Assembly: GCA_013041585.1 (NCBI GenBank)
Contig: JABEVM010000210.1
Span: 1-23,780, forward strand
Direction: 5' to 3'
Source of the DNA: Chlamydiota bacterium
GTDB lineage: Bacteria; Chlamydiota; Chlamydiia; Chlamydiales; Rhabdochlamydiaceae
Length of the DNA: 23,780 nucleotides
Shown here: positions 1 through 8,211 of the stretch, one piece after another
How the letters are laid out: each line of letters starts with the position of its first letter
Position numbering within the stretch: the first letter of the stretch is position 1
The notes under the pieces: model-generated
Told to the model about the DNA's origin: nothing
What the model saw: the letters and a program-made list of their open reading frames with translations, nothing else
Database searches by the model: none
Translations under genes and position numbers: made by a program

Positions 1-733
1 AAAACATGGCTGATTGAGGGTTGTTTTTTACCCGGGAATTAAATAATTCGATAAATTCTGAGCTATCAATCACCGATTGTTTAAGTTCATAAATTTTATT
101 TTTTGTCACTGTAAGGTCTACATCAATAATGGGGCCGAATAAACCGTAGCCACCTATAGCGGCTTTAAAAAGATCATAGTTCTCGCTGCGAGAGCAATAA
201 AGCAGATTTCCGTCTGAAAGTAAAATATGAAAGCCTACGATGGAGTCAATCATAGGAGGTTGATTTGCCTGCCATCCATGGACATTAGTTGACACAGTTC
301 CTCCTATGCTAAAATCATAGTCTGATTGCATTACTTTAACTGATAAACCCAAAGGATCGAGAAATTCAATTACTTGCTTCCATTTTGCACCGGATTGGAC
401 ACGAATAACCTTCTCAGAGAGCATATGCATCTGATTTAGCTCTGACAAATCGAGGATGAAGCCATGGTCATTGAAAGTATGGCCACCTTGAGTATGTTGA
501 GCCCCTCTAATAGAAATGGTTTTTTTGGATAATGTAGCTTTTTGGATAGTTTGTCTGAGTAGTTCAAGAGCTCTTTCTTGAGGAACAGTAATGCATTCGG
601 AAATTGTTGTAGCATTCAAACCGCTAATATCATCAATAGTAGTAGCTTGGATCTTTACCTGTATAACTAAGCATAGAATGATCAGAAACGACGATCGTTG
701 TAACGTAGCATTCCTTAACTTTTTAAAACCCAT
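1..733 (-). CDS. Exported FAD-linked oxidase, N-terminal 244 residues (cut by window edge)
   Basis: Partial gene running off the left edge. The visible 244 residues start with a basic stretch and a hydrophobic segment (about residues 13-30, possible cleavage after IQA), then an FAD-binding PCMH/VAO-type domain. The pyrophosphate-binding loop IRGAQHTQGGHTF is at about 75-87, GGTVSTNVHGW at 144-154, and DGNLLYCS plus GGYGLFGPIIDVDL at about 174-207. These match the FAD half of sugar-lactone and DprE1-like oxidases, which oxidise an alcohol using flavin; the substrate domain lies outside the window, so no substrate can be named. The ATG is preceded by a GGTGG ribosome-binding site. It lies 96 nt downstream of the preceding minus-strand gene and may belong to the same transcript. 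The family call is firm; export rests only on the N-terminus. Confidence 0.8.
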   Translation of the reverse strand, partial: MGFKKLRNATLQRSSFLIILCLVIQVKIQATTIDDISGLNATTISECITVPQERALELLRQTIQKATLSKKTISIRGAQHTQGGHTFNDHGFILDLSELNQMHMLSEKVIRVQSGAKWKQVIEFLDPLGLSVKVMQSDYDFSIGGTVSTNVHGWQANQPPMIDSIVGFHILLSDGNLLYCSRSENYDLFKAAIGGYGLFGPIIDVDLTVTKNKIYELKQSVIDSSEFIELFNSRVKNNPQSAMF

Positions 734-829
734 AAAAACCACCCTTCTTTTAAAGAGGAAGATCAAAAAAAAAGACCTATAAAATTACTATTTTCCAATT
801 ATGTAGGACAGTTTCTTTATAGGGACAAT

Positions 830-2026
830 CTAGATTGGGGGAAGAATTTCCAATGTCTTAGTAATGGCAAGATTTTTTTTACCAATATGATCTTTAATTA
901 CCCCACGAATTGTATATAACCCCGGTTTCATTTTGGAACGTTTCCCCATATCTTTACTTTTTACCAAAAGAAAATCCTGGGTAATGGTTTCATCTGCTTT
1001 CTGTATAGGAAATCGAGTTGGCATTTTTCTCTTTAATCCATGTAAATCATAAAAGCTATCAACTAGCATTCCTTCAGAGTCATAAATTTCTATTTCACAG
1101 GTAACGTGTGCATTCAAATCATGATCGAGTTCAAAACCGCTAAAAATAGGGACTAGCTCAATACGAATACCATTTTTAGGTAATTCTATTGAAGAAATGG
1201 ATTTTTCAAGTAGTGAATTTATGTGTATCGTCCCCCATTTTTTACTGAAATTAGGATCATCGGTAATTAGAATATCCCCGTTGAATATGCCATTTTTTTG
1301 GGGAAGGGCAGTTTTATTTAAAAAAGCATGGATCGTTGTAATCATATCACCTAAAATATCTTTTGCAACTCCGCTGCGAGAAGCGTATTCTTTTAGACAA
1401 GTTTGATAGATACGTTCATGGAAGTATATCTCTTGGCGTAATACAGCCTTAGCATCGTTTTTTGAGTTTTCTATTTCGTTTGAATTAGTAAATCCTTCTG
1501 AATTAGCATCAAAAAGATCGATAATTTTGTTAATATATCTAGTGTCACCACTAACTAAAAAATGACCGCACATGAGATGGAAATACCCAATATCGTTAAC
1601 TTTATAGTTAAGTACAGGTTGGGCTGGATTAGAAAAGTTTATAAAATCCTTCACAGGCCAGGAGGCTTTTTGGGCATAGTAGATAGCATCCGCGTTTTTA
1701 CCAGATCTCCATAACTCGCAAATTAGAGAATCATGCTCTTCAATTTTAATTCCCGCTTCCTTCATCCATCTTAATGATTCTTGCGGGAAAAATTCAAAAA
1801 GAGCTGAAAAAAAATTGCATCTCTTTGAAATTTGGTTTAAATTAGCGATTTCTTTAATCATCCAAACGATATTTTCTTGATTATAGTTAAGATAGAAGTA
1901 CCTTATGTCTTCATCGATAACCGTAGATCTCCGATCTTCATCATCATTCATAGCATAAGAGCATGAGATAAAGGCAATTGTAAATAGCAATAGTTTGAAA
2001 ACCGTTTTTTGAATTTTATATAACAT
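830..2026 (-). CDS. Secreted protein of unknown function, downstream of the Rhs gene
   Basis: I do not recognise this 398-residue protein. It opens with a convincing signal peptide (MLYKIQKTVFKLLLFTIAF, then SCSYA, probable cleavage after SYA). Roughly residues 30-230 look helical. The C-terminal third (about 270-398) is rich in beta-type segments such as IRIELVPIFSGFEL and GLYTIRGVIKD and may form an Ig-like sandwich. The ATG at 2026 is chosen because GGGGAT sits 5-6 nt upstream; the ATG four codons earlier (2038) has no ribosome-binding site. It begins 31 nt after the Rhs stop codon, so it is probably co-transcribed. In Rhs loci this position often holds an immunity or accessory gene, but nothing in the sequence shows that role. 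The stop codon sits inside a 12-nt palindrome (826-837). Confidence 0.75.
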   Translation of the reverse strand: MLYKIQKTVFKLLLFTIAFISCSYAMNDDEDRRSTVIDEDIRYFYLNYNQENIVWMIKEIANLNQISKRCNFFSALFEFFPQESLRWMKEAGIKIEEHDSLICELWRSGKNADAIYYAQKASWPVKDFINFSNPAQPVLNYKVNDIGYFHLMCGHFLVSGDTRYINKIIDLFDANSEGFTNSNEIENSKNDAKAVLRQEIYFHERIYQTCLKEYASRSGVAKDILGDMITTIHAFLNKTALPQKNGIFNGDILITDDPNFSKKWGTIHINSLLEKSISSIELPKNGIRIELVPIFSGFELDHDLNAHVTCEIEIYDSEGMLVDSFYDLHGLKRKMPTRFPIQKADETITQDFLLVKSKDMGKRSKMKPGLYTIRGVIKDHIGKKNLAITKTLEILPPI

Positions 2027-2057
2027 GAAGATCCCCATTAACGATTTTTATACGGTT

Positions 2058-5000
2058 TTAGGAAGCAAATCTATATTCTATTGTATTTCCGTCAGCATCT
2101 TTTACATACAGCAAGGTTCCTTGTTCATCGTAACCATATTCTGTTGTATTCCCGCATCGGTCTGTTATTTTAGATACTTTACCTGTTTCATTATATAAAT
2201 ATTCGGTACGCCCCGTGAGTTCAATTACGGCGCTTGTGCGTCCGTTTTCATCATATTCGAATTCTTGGGGAAGCTCGTTTGTATCTGTAATAGAGCGGAC
2301 TTGGAAGTTTTCATCTAGTTCTCGTTTGATTCTATAGCCGGAAGGAAAGATAACTTCTATAAGAACACCATTCTCGTCATAAGAAAAATAGGTTGTTTCT
2401 GTTCCTTTTTGAATTGTTTTTACTCGCCCTAATTCATTATATGAATAGGTTGTAATATTGTTTGAGCTCAATGTATTTCTATAATTCCCGGCTGCGTCTT
2501 TGGTTCGTATGATTTCATATATTTTGAATAGCCTCTTTGCTTGGTCGTACACGAACTGTGTGCGATTACCCTTAGGGTCATCTCTTTGAGAAAGTTGTCT
2601 ATTAGTATTGTAAGAAAATTCCCAAATACCCCCTAAAGAATCTATAGCCTGTAGAAGAAGACCTGATTGATCATACGCATATTGCCAATCTTTTTGACCT
2701 TCTAAATCATATTGTGTGTCAATCCATTGATTTTCGTGAAATACTCTTTGAAAATGAAGTTTTCCTTCAATTTTAGATGCTGCTAGGTGATAGGCTTGAT
2801 CGTAATTCTCCTCAACCTGAACTCCGTTTATTGTCGCTAAAGAAGAATGCTCCCGTAGACTATACTTTTTTTTGGTTTCAGTTTCTCCTTCTTTGCAATT
2901 TGTTAAACGATTGTATTCATCGTAACTTCCTTGAAAAAGAATTTCTCCTTTTGCACCTAAGATATGAGTTAGTCTAAGATCACTGTCATATTGATAGGTT
3001 ATCTGTAAAGCATTAGAAAAAATGATCTCAGAAAGCTGCTTTTGCTCGTCATACTTATAGCTAACTGCTAATTTTTGAGGGCTTATCGCTTGAAATATAC
3101 GATCTTCCTCATAGATAATATCAATACTTTTCCCATTTTGATGCTCTATCGATAGCAAGCGATCATTTTGGTAGATATAGTTTGTGGTGATGTTATGTCG
3201 ATCAGTAATGCCTGTAATCTTTCCTTGAGGGTTAAAAGATACCGTACCTCCCTCTGCAAAAAAAAGAGTGAAAGTTTCATCCGAATTTTCGCAAAGAGCT
3301 TGCACCCCGTCTTCGCGTACATACCAAATTCTTCCATCAAAATCAAAATGAGTTAATTTATATACCCTGTGCTGATTTTCTTCGCGAAGTAGAAGTGCAG
3401 GGTAAGCATCTATAAAATACTCGTTTTGTTCGATTTTTGTTTTTTTTGTTATGAATATGTCAAAGGGGGCAAGGGCCCATCCTCTACCAAATCCGATATC
3501 CTGATCGTTAAAAGAATCGTAAAAACGAAGAAGAGTAAGAGGTATGTCACCGGGGGTAGGAAATTCAAGATCTATGAATGTTTTGCGAAAATTTCCTGTC
3601 TTCCTAGTGTTTAGAACCGGGAAAGATTTTACTGATATGGAATTTCTTTGCACATCGAGTGTTTCCCAAGAAAAGTCTGTCTCTTGAGGACGAGAAGAGA
3701 TGATCGCTTTTTTAAAAGAGTCTATTCCTTCCTCTCTTTTAACTAAAAAGTTTGCTGAATTGAGTACAAGAGAGATCCCTCCTTGTACAGAGTAGGGTCT
3801 TTCAGAAATATTTTTAAAACCAATTCTATGGCTTTTTATTTCCGAAGGGGTTTCTGTAAAAACAGGGGAATAGGAACGGAAAAAAGATAAATCTAGAGGT
3901 ATATTGTTGTCCTTTATCCATTTGACGACTCCAGTAATTTGACCAAGCAATTTAACTTTTGAGAAAATAGGGTATTCTTTGGCAATCTCATCGTAGTACT
4001 TGGTAAAATGTTCTGCAAAGGCTTGATAAGGTGGATAAATGAATACCTTGTTATCGATCTTATTTTCCGCTAAGCAACGCATTTTGACATGGTCAAAAAC
4101 CATACTAGATCCATCTTCAGACTGCTTCAAAGAAATTCTTTCGGGAATGATCCATGTTCTTGTAGAAAATAGGGGAGGAGTGTCTTGTCCAAATGCTTTC
4201 TCAAGCTCAATATGAGACGAAAACCCTGGTACTTGACAAGGCATTAATCCCAATATAAGCATTTTTAAAGTTAGGTCTCCTTCGTATAAGATTTTCCCAA
4301 ATTCAGTACCGAAAATAGCTCCATAATATTTGACAGCCATTTTATTTTCAGAAATAGGTTCGATAGAAACCCCAGGGTCTTTTGCTGGACCTTTCAATCC
4401 ATAAATGGATTGAAAAGCAACTGATAAATGATCTATTGGCATCTCAGGAAGTTTTATGGATTTTTTTCCAAACAAAATTAGCTGTCCGGTAACTTCATCA
4501 AAAACTGCGCCATAAATTTCTTGTAAGGCGAGATCTAGATCAGCTCTCTTAGAAAGAGAAATTCCCCCAAAATTGCCTTTAGTTGGTGTAAATTTAGGAG
4601 GAGGGGATTTTGGTGGAGTGGTGAAAGGTGATCCTAATCCAAGTCTTGTGAGACCCCTGTTTGCATTCTGAGTATGCTGCTGCCAATTCATCCATTCTTC
4701 TAGTTTAGCTTTTTGGTACACTTGAGCTTGCCTATCTTGCTCCATTTTTACATAGGGAGAAATAAAGCGTTCTATTGATGAATAAACTCCAGAAGGTGTT
4801 AAGTGTGGAAGCAAAGAAAGGGAGGGTTCTTCTTCTGCGAGATTTCTTTTGAGCCCATAAAAAAGATCTTTAATTTCTTGAATTTTTGTAGTCTCAACTC
4901 CTTTTTTTGACGCGTGGATACAGTTGCATGTAGCAAGGTTATACCCATTAGAAGCGTTATAAATAACGCCACCCTTGATATTTTTTACATCTTCATTGCG

Positions 5001-6776
5001 GGAAAGAATTCCAATGCGGATTGTATCCATATCGTATTTGTATTTTACAGAATCACGAATAGCTATGTCTGGATGGGTTAGACCTACTTTCATGTTGTCT
5101 TTTAGAGAGTTATCATCTCCTATATGAGCACTTAATGAGGTGTGGTTTCCGTTATTGTCGATGAATTCCAGCCACACATGACCGCCCCAAGATTTAAGTC
5201 CACGAAAAATACCATCACTAGTCGGATCATTTAACAATACACCCATTTTTCGAGCACAAATCACTACATAAGTATAACCTTCTGGAGGGAGGGGATCTCC
5301 CTTTTCCCAAATAGGTACCCCCTTTGACCACAGAAATTGCTTTACTTCAATTGTTTTTGATTCGGAATATGTGCCCATAGGATCATAGAAGCTAAGGGGG
5401 TTATTGTGTACGTACACATAGCGATTCAAAGTCTGAGGTTGTAGAGTGTTTCCTGGGAATTGATCAGAAGAGATAAAACGTCCGAGAGAAGGATCATAGT
5501 AGCGTGTTCGTAAGAATACAAGACCGCTTTCTTGATCTATTAATTCTGCATTATATTGAAGAGAACTTTTAGAGTTGGAAAGACATTTTCCAAAAGAATC
5601 ATACTTCATTTCTTCTATAACATTTCCCTTTTCATCTACGATAAAACCAATGGAACTACCAGGACTATCTTCAAGATAATAGTATGTTTTTTCACCTTCT
5701 GAGTATCCTAGGCAAGTGTGAGCATAGAAATAACTTCTTTTGGTATTTTCGGAATTTTCTTCAAGTAGGTGAAAAACAGGAAAAATATCTTCATAGCCAT
5801 ATTTTGTAGTTTGCCCATCTATCGTTTTAGTAAGGCGTTCTCCTTGTCCATTATAAGTGAATTTTACTGAATGTTTTGCATCTTCATAATCGATAAGTTG
5901 ATTAAGATCATTGAAACCATATTTTATATCTCCTTTAGGAGTGCTTTTTGTTATAAGATTTCCATTAGTATCATAGGAAAAGGAAATATTATTGGCTTTG
6001 ATAAGTTGGTTTTGATCGTTATACTCATAGATAATTTTTTCTTGATTGCTTTCTTTCGTTAAACGATTCCCCAAAGCATCATAGGAGTATCTTTCAAAAA
6101 TACCATCTGAGGCACTCACTTCTATAAGTCGGTAGAGTTTATCGTAAAGGTAGGCTGTTATTTTTTCTTGTTGAGGAGTTGTCTTTTTTATCAATGTTAA
6201 ATTATTCATCGCATCGTACTCAAAATTGAATTGAGCAATCAGAATATTTTCTGATTTAGTGTGAATAATGGAGACCATTCGTTTAGCTTGATCGTATTGG
6301 TATTCCGTTGTTATCCCATTGGGTAAATGCTTCTTTAGCAGGAGTGCTTTTTGTGTATCATACTCAAATGTTGTTTTTTTGCCTTGAAAAGTAACTGTTT
6401 CTATTAAGCCTTCTTTGAAATACGTATAATCCGCTTGCTCTCCACTAGGATATACAATCTTATTTACACTTCCCTCAGCATTGTATGCATAAGTTGTTTT
6501 TTTATCATCATAACTAAGAGATTCTGTAATATGGTGGTTATTATCATAAGTATATTGAGTAGTGCCGGACCAGTCTTTCCAAAATATACGATTCCCTGCA
6601 TCATCGTAGACCCATTCAATTTGTTTTTCTGGGGTTAAAGCCCACTTTAATGTTTTTATTTGTGGGTTGTATTGACCCCAAGAGGGTTCCTTAGTGGAAT
6701 TTTGAGCAAGGATAAAAATGGGTAAGAAAAGAAAAAAAAGGATATTTTTCAGGATTGTTGTTTTTAATGAGCTCAT
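2058..6776 (-). CDS. Exported Rhs/YD-repeat protein with permuted domain order
   Basis: A 1572-residue protein with an N-terminal Sec signal (hydrophobic core ILFFLFLPIFILA, then QNS). Domains in order: YD repeats from about 50 to 400 (for example VYDDAGNR, YDALGNRL); the Rhs core at about 410-468 with RYYDPSLGRF (D428) and NNPLSFYDPMG (D465-G468); a 250-residue insert with cysteine-hydrolase-like features (H533 in GGHVWLEF, C617/C619 in ATCNCIH); a proline-rich linker near 719-735; a region of about 745-1060 with motifs such as IYGAVFDEVTGQL that I cannot place firmly; then the usual beginning of an Rhs shell at about 1066-1106 (LEFPTPGDIPLTLLRFYDS, GFGRGWALAPFD), followed by YD repeats to the last residue. 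Known Rhs proteins run shell start, repeats, core, toxin, so this one looks circularly permuted. AGGAG precedes the ATG by 5 nt. Third gene of the minus-strand operon, 21 nt after the preceding stop. A role as toxin or effector is inferred from the family. Confidence 0.88.
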   Translation of the reverse strand: MSSLKTTILKNILFFLFLPIFILAQNSTKEPSWGQYNPQIKTLKWALTPEKQIEWVYDDAGNRIFWKDWSGTTQYTYDNNHHITESLSYDDKKTTYAYNAEGSVNKIVYPSGEQADYTYFKEGLIETVTFQGKKTTFEYDTQKALLLKKHLPNGITTEYQYDQAKRMVSIIHTKSENILIAQFNFEYDAMNNLTLIKKTTPQQEKITAYLYDKLYRLIEVSASDGIFERYSYDALGNRLTKESNQEKIIYEYNDQNQLIKANNISFSYDTNGNLITKSTPKGDIKYGFNDLNQLIDYEDAKHSVKFTYNGQGERLTKTIDGQTTKYGYEDIFPVFHLLEENSENTKRSYFYAHTCLGYSEGEKTYYYLEDSPGSSIGFIVDEKGNVIEEMKYDSFGKCLSNSKSSLQYNAELIDQESGLVFLRTRYYDPSLGRFISSDQFPGNTLQPQTLNRYVYVHNNPLSFYDPMGTYSESKTIEVKQFLWSKGVPIWEKGDPLPPEGYTYVVICARKMGVLLNDPTSDGIFRGLKSWGGHVWLEFIDNNGNHTSLSAHIGDDNSLKDNMKVGLTHPDIAIRDSVKYKYDMDTIRIGILSRNEDVKNIKGGVIYNASNGYNLATCNCIHASKKGVETTKIQEIKDLFYGLKRNLAEEEPSLSLLPHLTPSGVYSSIERFISPYVKMEQDRQAQVYQKAKLEEWMNWQQHTQNANRGLTRLGLGSPFTTPPKSPPPKFTPTKGNFGGISLSKRADLDLALQEIYGAVFDEVTGQLILFGKKSIKLPEMPIDHLSVAFQSIYGLKGPAKDPGVSIEPISENKMAVKYYGAIFGTEFGKILYEGDLTLKMLILGLMPCQVPGFSSHIELEKAFGQDTPPLFSTRTWIIPERISLKQSEDGSSMVFDHVKMRCLAENKIDNKVFIYPPYQAFAEHFTKYYDEIAKEYPIFSKVKLLGQITGVVKWIKDNNIPLDLSFFRSYSPVFTETPSEIKSHRIGFKNISERPYSVQGGISLVLNSANFLVKREEGIDSFKKAIISSRPQETDFSWETLDVQRNSISVKSFPVLNTRKTGNFRKTFIDLEFPTPGDIPLTLLRFYDSFNDQDIGFGRGWALAPFDIFITKKTKIEQNEYFIDAYPALLLREENQHRVYKLTHFDFDGRIWYVREDGVQALCENSDETFTLFFAEGGTVSFNPQGKITGITDRHNITTNYIYQNDRLLSIEHQNGKSIDIIYEEDRIFQAISPQKLAVSYKYDEQKQLSEIIFSNALQITYQYDSDLRLTHILGAKGEILFQGSYDEYNRLTNCKEGETETKKKYSLREHSSLATINGVQVEENYDQAYHLAASKIEGKLHFQRVFHENQWIDTQYDLEGQKDWQYAYDQSGLLLQAIDSLGGIWEFSYNTNRQLSQRDDPKGNRTQFVYDQAKRLFKIYEIIRTKDAAGNYRNTLSSNNITTYSYNELGRVKTIQKGTETTYFSYDENGVLIEVIFPSGYRIKRELDENFQVRSITDTNELPQEFEYDENGRTSAVIELTGRTEYLYNETGKVSKITDRCGNTTEYGYDEQGTLLYVKDADGNTIEYRFAS

Positions 6777-6797
6777 AATTTCTCCTAAAAAAAGTGA

Positions 6798-7316
6798 TTA
6801 AGGGGGTCCCCAAGAATTTTTCCAACGAAGGTAAATCGTCTCAGAATTTTCAGAATGTTTTTCGATATTAGCTGGGTAAGGAAAGATAATATTGTAATAT
6901 GTTGGAGTTCTCCAAGGTATGAAAACAAAAGAAGAAATAGGAAAAGTAAGGCTTGAAAAATAGCATTTTATAGTTCCATAACAAGTATCAAAACGATTTT
7001 TAAACCTTATAACTACGTACTTATCTTCAGATAATGGATTATAAGAAAAACTGTGCTTAGTTCCCTCATAGCAGTTTGGAAATGAATCTGCGTTTGTTTT
7101 TAACATTTGAGCTATTTCCAAAGATGACAGTACTCCGATTTGAGTTGATACGTTTGAGTTTGACTCAAGAGTAGTAAAATCTAAAGGTAGACCATTGATG
7201 ATTTTAAGTATTGAAAACCTTAGATACTCGAACTCTACAAATCTCGTGTAGAAAGTACTCAGCATGTAAATCAAGAAAGAGTACAAAAACACCCTTTTCC
7301 AAATACGAGTTTTCAT
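6798..7316 (-). CDS. Membrane-anchored protein of unknown function, paralogue of its upstream neighbour
   Basis: 172 residues, not recognised. One N-terminal hydrophobic segment (about residues 8-24, preceded by KTRIWKR) suggests a signal anchor; the rest is soluble. It shares a pattern with the product of the upstream gene: KYVVIRFKNRFDTCYG here against RYFLVVRVKNKGDRVIWG there, followed in both by a proline-rich strand, an NI..F.YP segment and a late W. The two are therefore diverged copies. The ATG at 7316 overlaps the upstream stop codon (ATGA) and has AGGAG about 8 nt before it; a longer reading frame from 7349 would add 11 residues that merely overlap the neighbour. Tight coupling to the upstream copy and to the Rhs gene 21 nt downstream suggests a shared function, which is unknown. 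Confidence 0.72.
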   Translation of the reverse strand: MKTRIWKRVFLYSFLIYMLSTFYTRFVEFEYLRFSILKIINGLPLDFTTLESNSNVSTQIGVLSSLEIAQMLKTNADSFPNCYEGTKHSFSYNPLSEDKYVVIRFKNRFDTCYGTIKCYFSSLTFPISSFVFIPWRTPTYYNIIFPYPANIEKHSENSETIYLRWKNSWGPP

Positions 7317-7972
7317 TTTTTTTCTCCTGAAGTGTAAAGCTTGTACCAATCAGTTCGAATTTGAGGATAAGGACCCGGAATATTTTGGTCGTAAGGGTAT
7401 GCAAACAGGACGATGTTTTTAAATTCATCCATCTTAGGGGGAAGAGGTGGAATATCGACTTTTCTGTTTTTCCCACCTTCTACTAAGCAATTAACCATTC
7501 CCCAGATCACTCTATCTCCTTTATTTTTCACTCGCACTACTAAAAAATAACGAGGATCTGAGGGTGTAGCTGTATCGTATTTGTTTTCATGCATGAATTG
7601 CATATCAGGAGAGGGTGATTTTCCTTCGAAGAGATCAATCAGATTTTGCTGACTCATCAGGTAAGATTTCAGTTCTATCTGGCTGGCATATTCAGGATTC
7701 AGCTGTTTTTTATTTCCGGAGTAGGGCAGTTCATCATGAAAATAGTACCATCTATGAATAGTTCCATAAATAAGTACAAGAGACAGCATGATATAAATAC
7801 AGTTTTTAACCCACTCCCATACCTGTCTTTTTTTGTTTGTAGTTAGGATATAACGGCGGAACAGTTTTTTTATGAGTACATAGAGAAAAACTGCGACTAG
7901 TATCAAAAAAATGAGCTCTAATACCAAATTACCTCCAAACAACTCATCAAATTTCAAAATGAGCTTTTTCAC
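7313..7972 (-). CDS. Two-pass membrane protein of unknown function, first gene of the Rhs operon
   Basis: 219 residues, not recognised. Two hydrophobic segments are visible, at about 15-38 (LVLELIFLILVAVFLYVLI) and 52-69 (NCIYIMLSLVLIYG), followed by a soluble domain of about 140 residues. That domain resembles the next gene's product: motif [RK]Y..(V/I)R.KN, a conserved G and C, PP or P-rich strand, and NI..F.YP near the end. The start codon is taken as GTG at 7972 because GGAGG lies 7 nt upstream; a TTG one codon earlier (7975) is only 4 nt from it. The 3' end overlaps the next gene by 4 nt. Divergent from the gene at 8212, with the shared region between them. Could be a scaffold, receptor or immunity-type protein for the Rhs product; this is only context. 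Confidence 0.72.
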   Translation of the reverse strand: MKKLILKFDELFGGNLVLELIFLILVAVFLYVLIKKLFRRYILTTNKKRQVWEWVKNCIYIMLSLVLIYGTIHRWYYFHDELPYSGNKKQLNPEYASQIELKSYLMSQQNLIDLFEGKSPSPDMQFMHENKYDTATPSDPRYFLVVRVKNKGDRVIWGMVNCLVEGGKNRKVDIPPLPPKMDEFKNIVLFAYPYDQNIPGPYPQIRTDWYKLYTSGEKK

Positions 7973-8132
7973 CAAGTATCCTCCATAAGACTAGCCGATT
8001 TTGCTGGTATGTTAGCGATTTATGCAATAGCAATGCTAATTTACCGAGATATTTAGAACAAGGAAACTTAAGGTTTTCTCCCTCCAATTTTTGTCTCTTG
8101 TGAGGAGATTATTGTTACTTATTGAATTCAGG

Positions 8133-8161
8133 TTGCATCAATATCCTTAAGCTTTTACTAT
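8133..8161 (+). promoter_or_regulatory. Candidate promoter for the gene at 8212
   Basis: TTGCAT (8133-8138), 17-nt spacer, TACTAT (8156-8161). This predicts a transcript start near 8168 and a 44-nt leader, which agrees with translation starting at the ATG at 8212 and not at an upstream ATG at 8122. The match to consensus is moderate. Confidence 0.4.
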
Positions 8162-8211
8162 CTGCATTTCTTTGCAAAATATTAACATTTGAAAAATTTA
8201 AGGAGGACAAT

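Noticed and set aside
591..782. Plus-strand 63-codon reading frame
   Set aside because: It lies antisense to the well-supported start of the FAD-linked oxidase, with no ribosome-binding site or recognisable product.
7204..7476. Third minus-strand frame overlapping the two small membrane protein genes
   Set aside because: It overlaps both, has no ribosome-binding site, and the paralogy and ATGA coupling support the other two frames.
8122..8211. N-terminal extension of the first tandem paralogue
   Set aside because: The extra 30 codons would start upstream of the candidate promoter's -10 box, have no counterpart in the paralogue, and the internal ATG at 8212 has a near-perfect ribosome-binding site.
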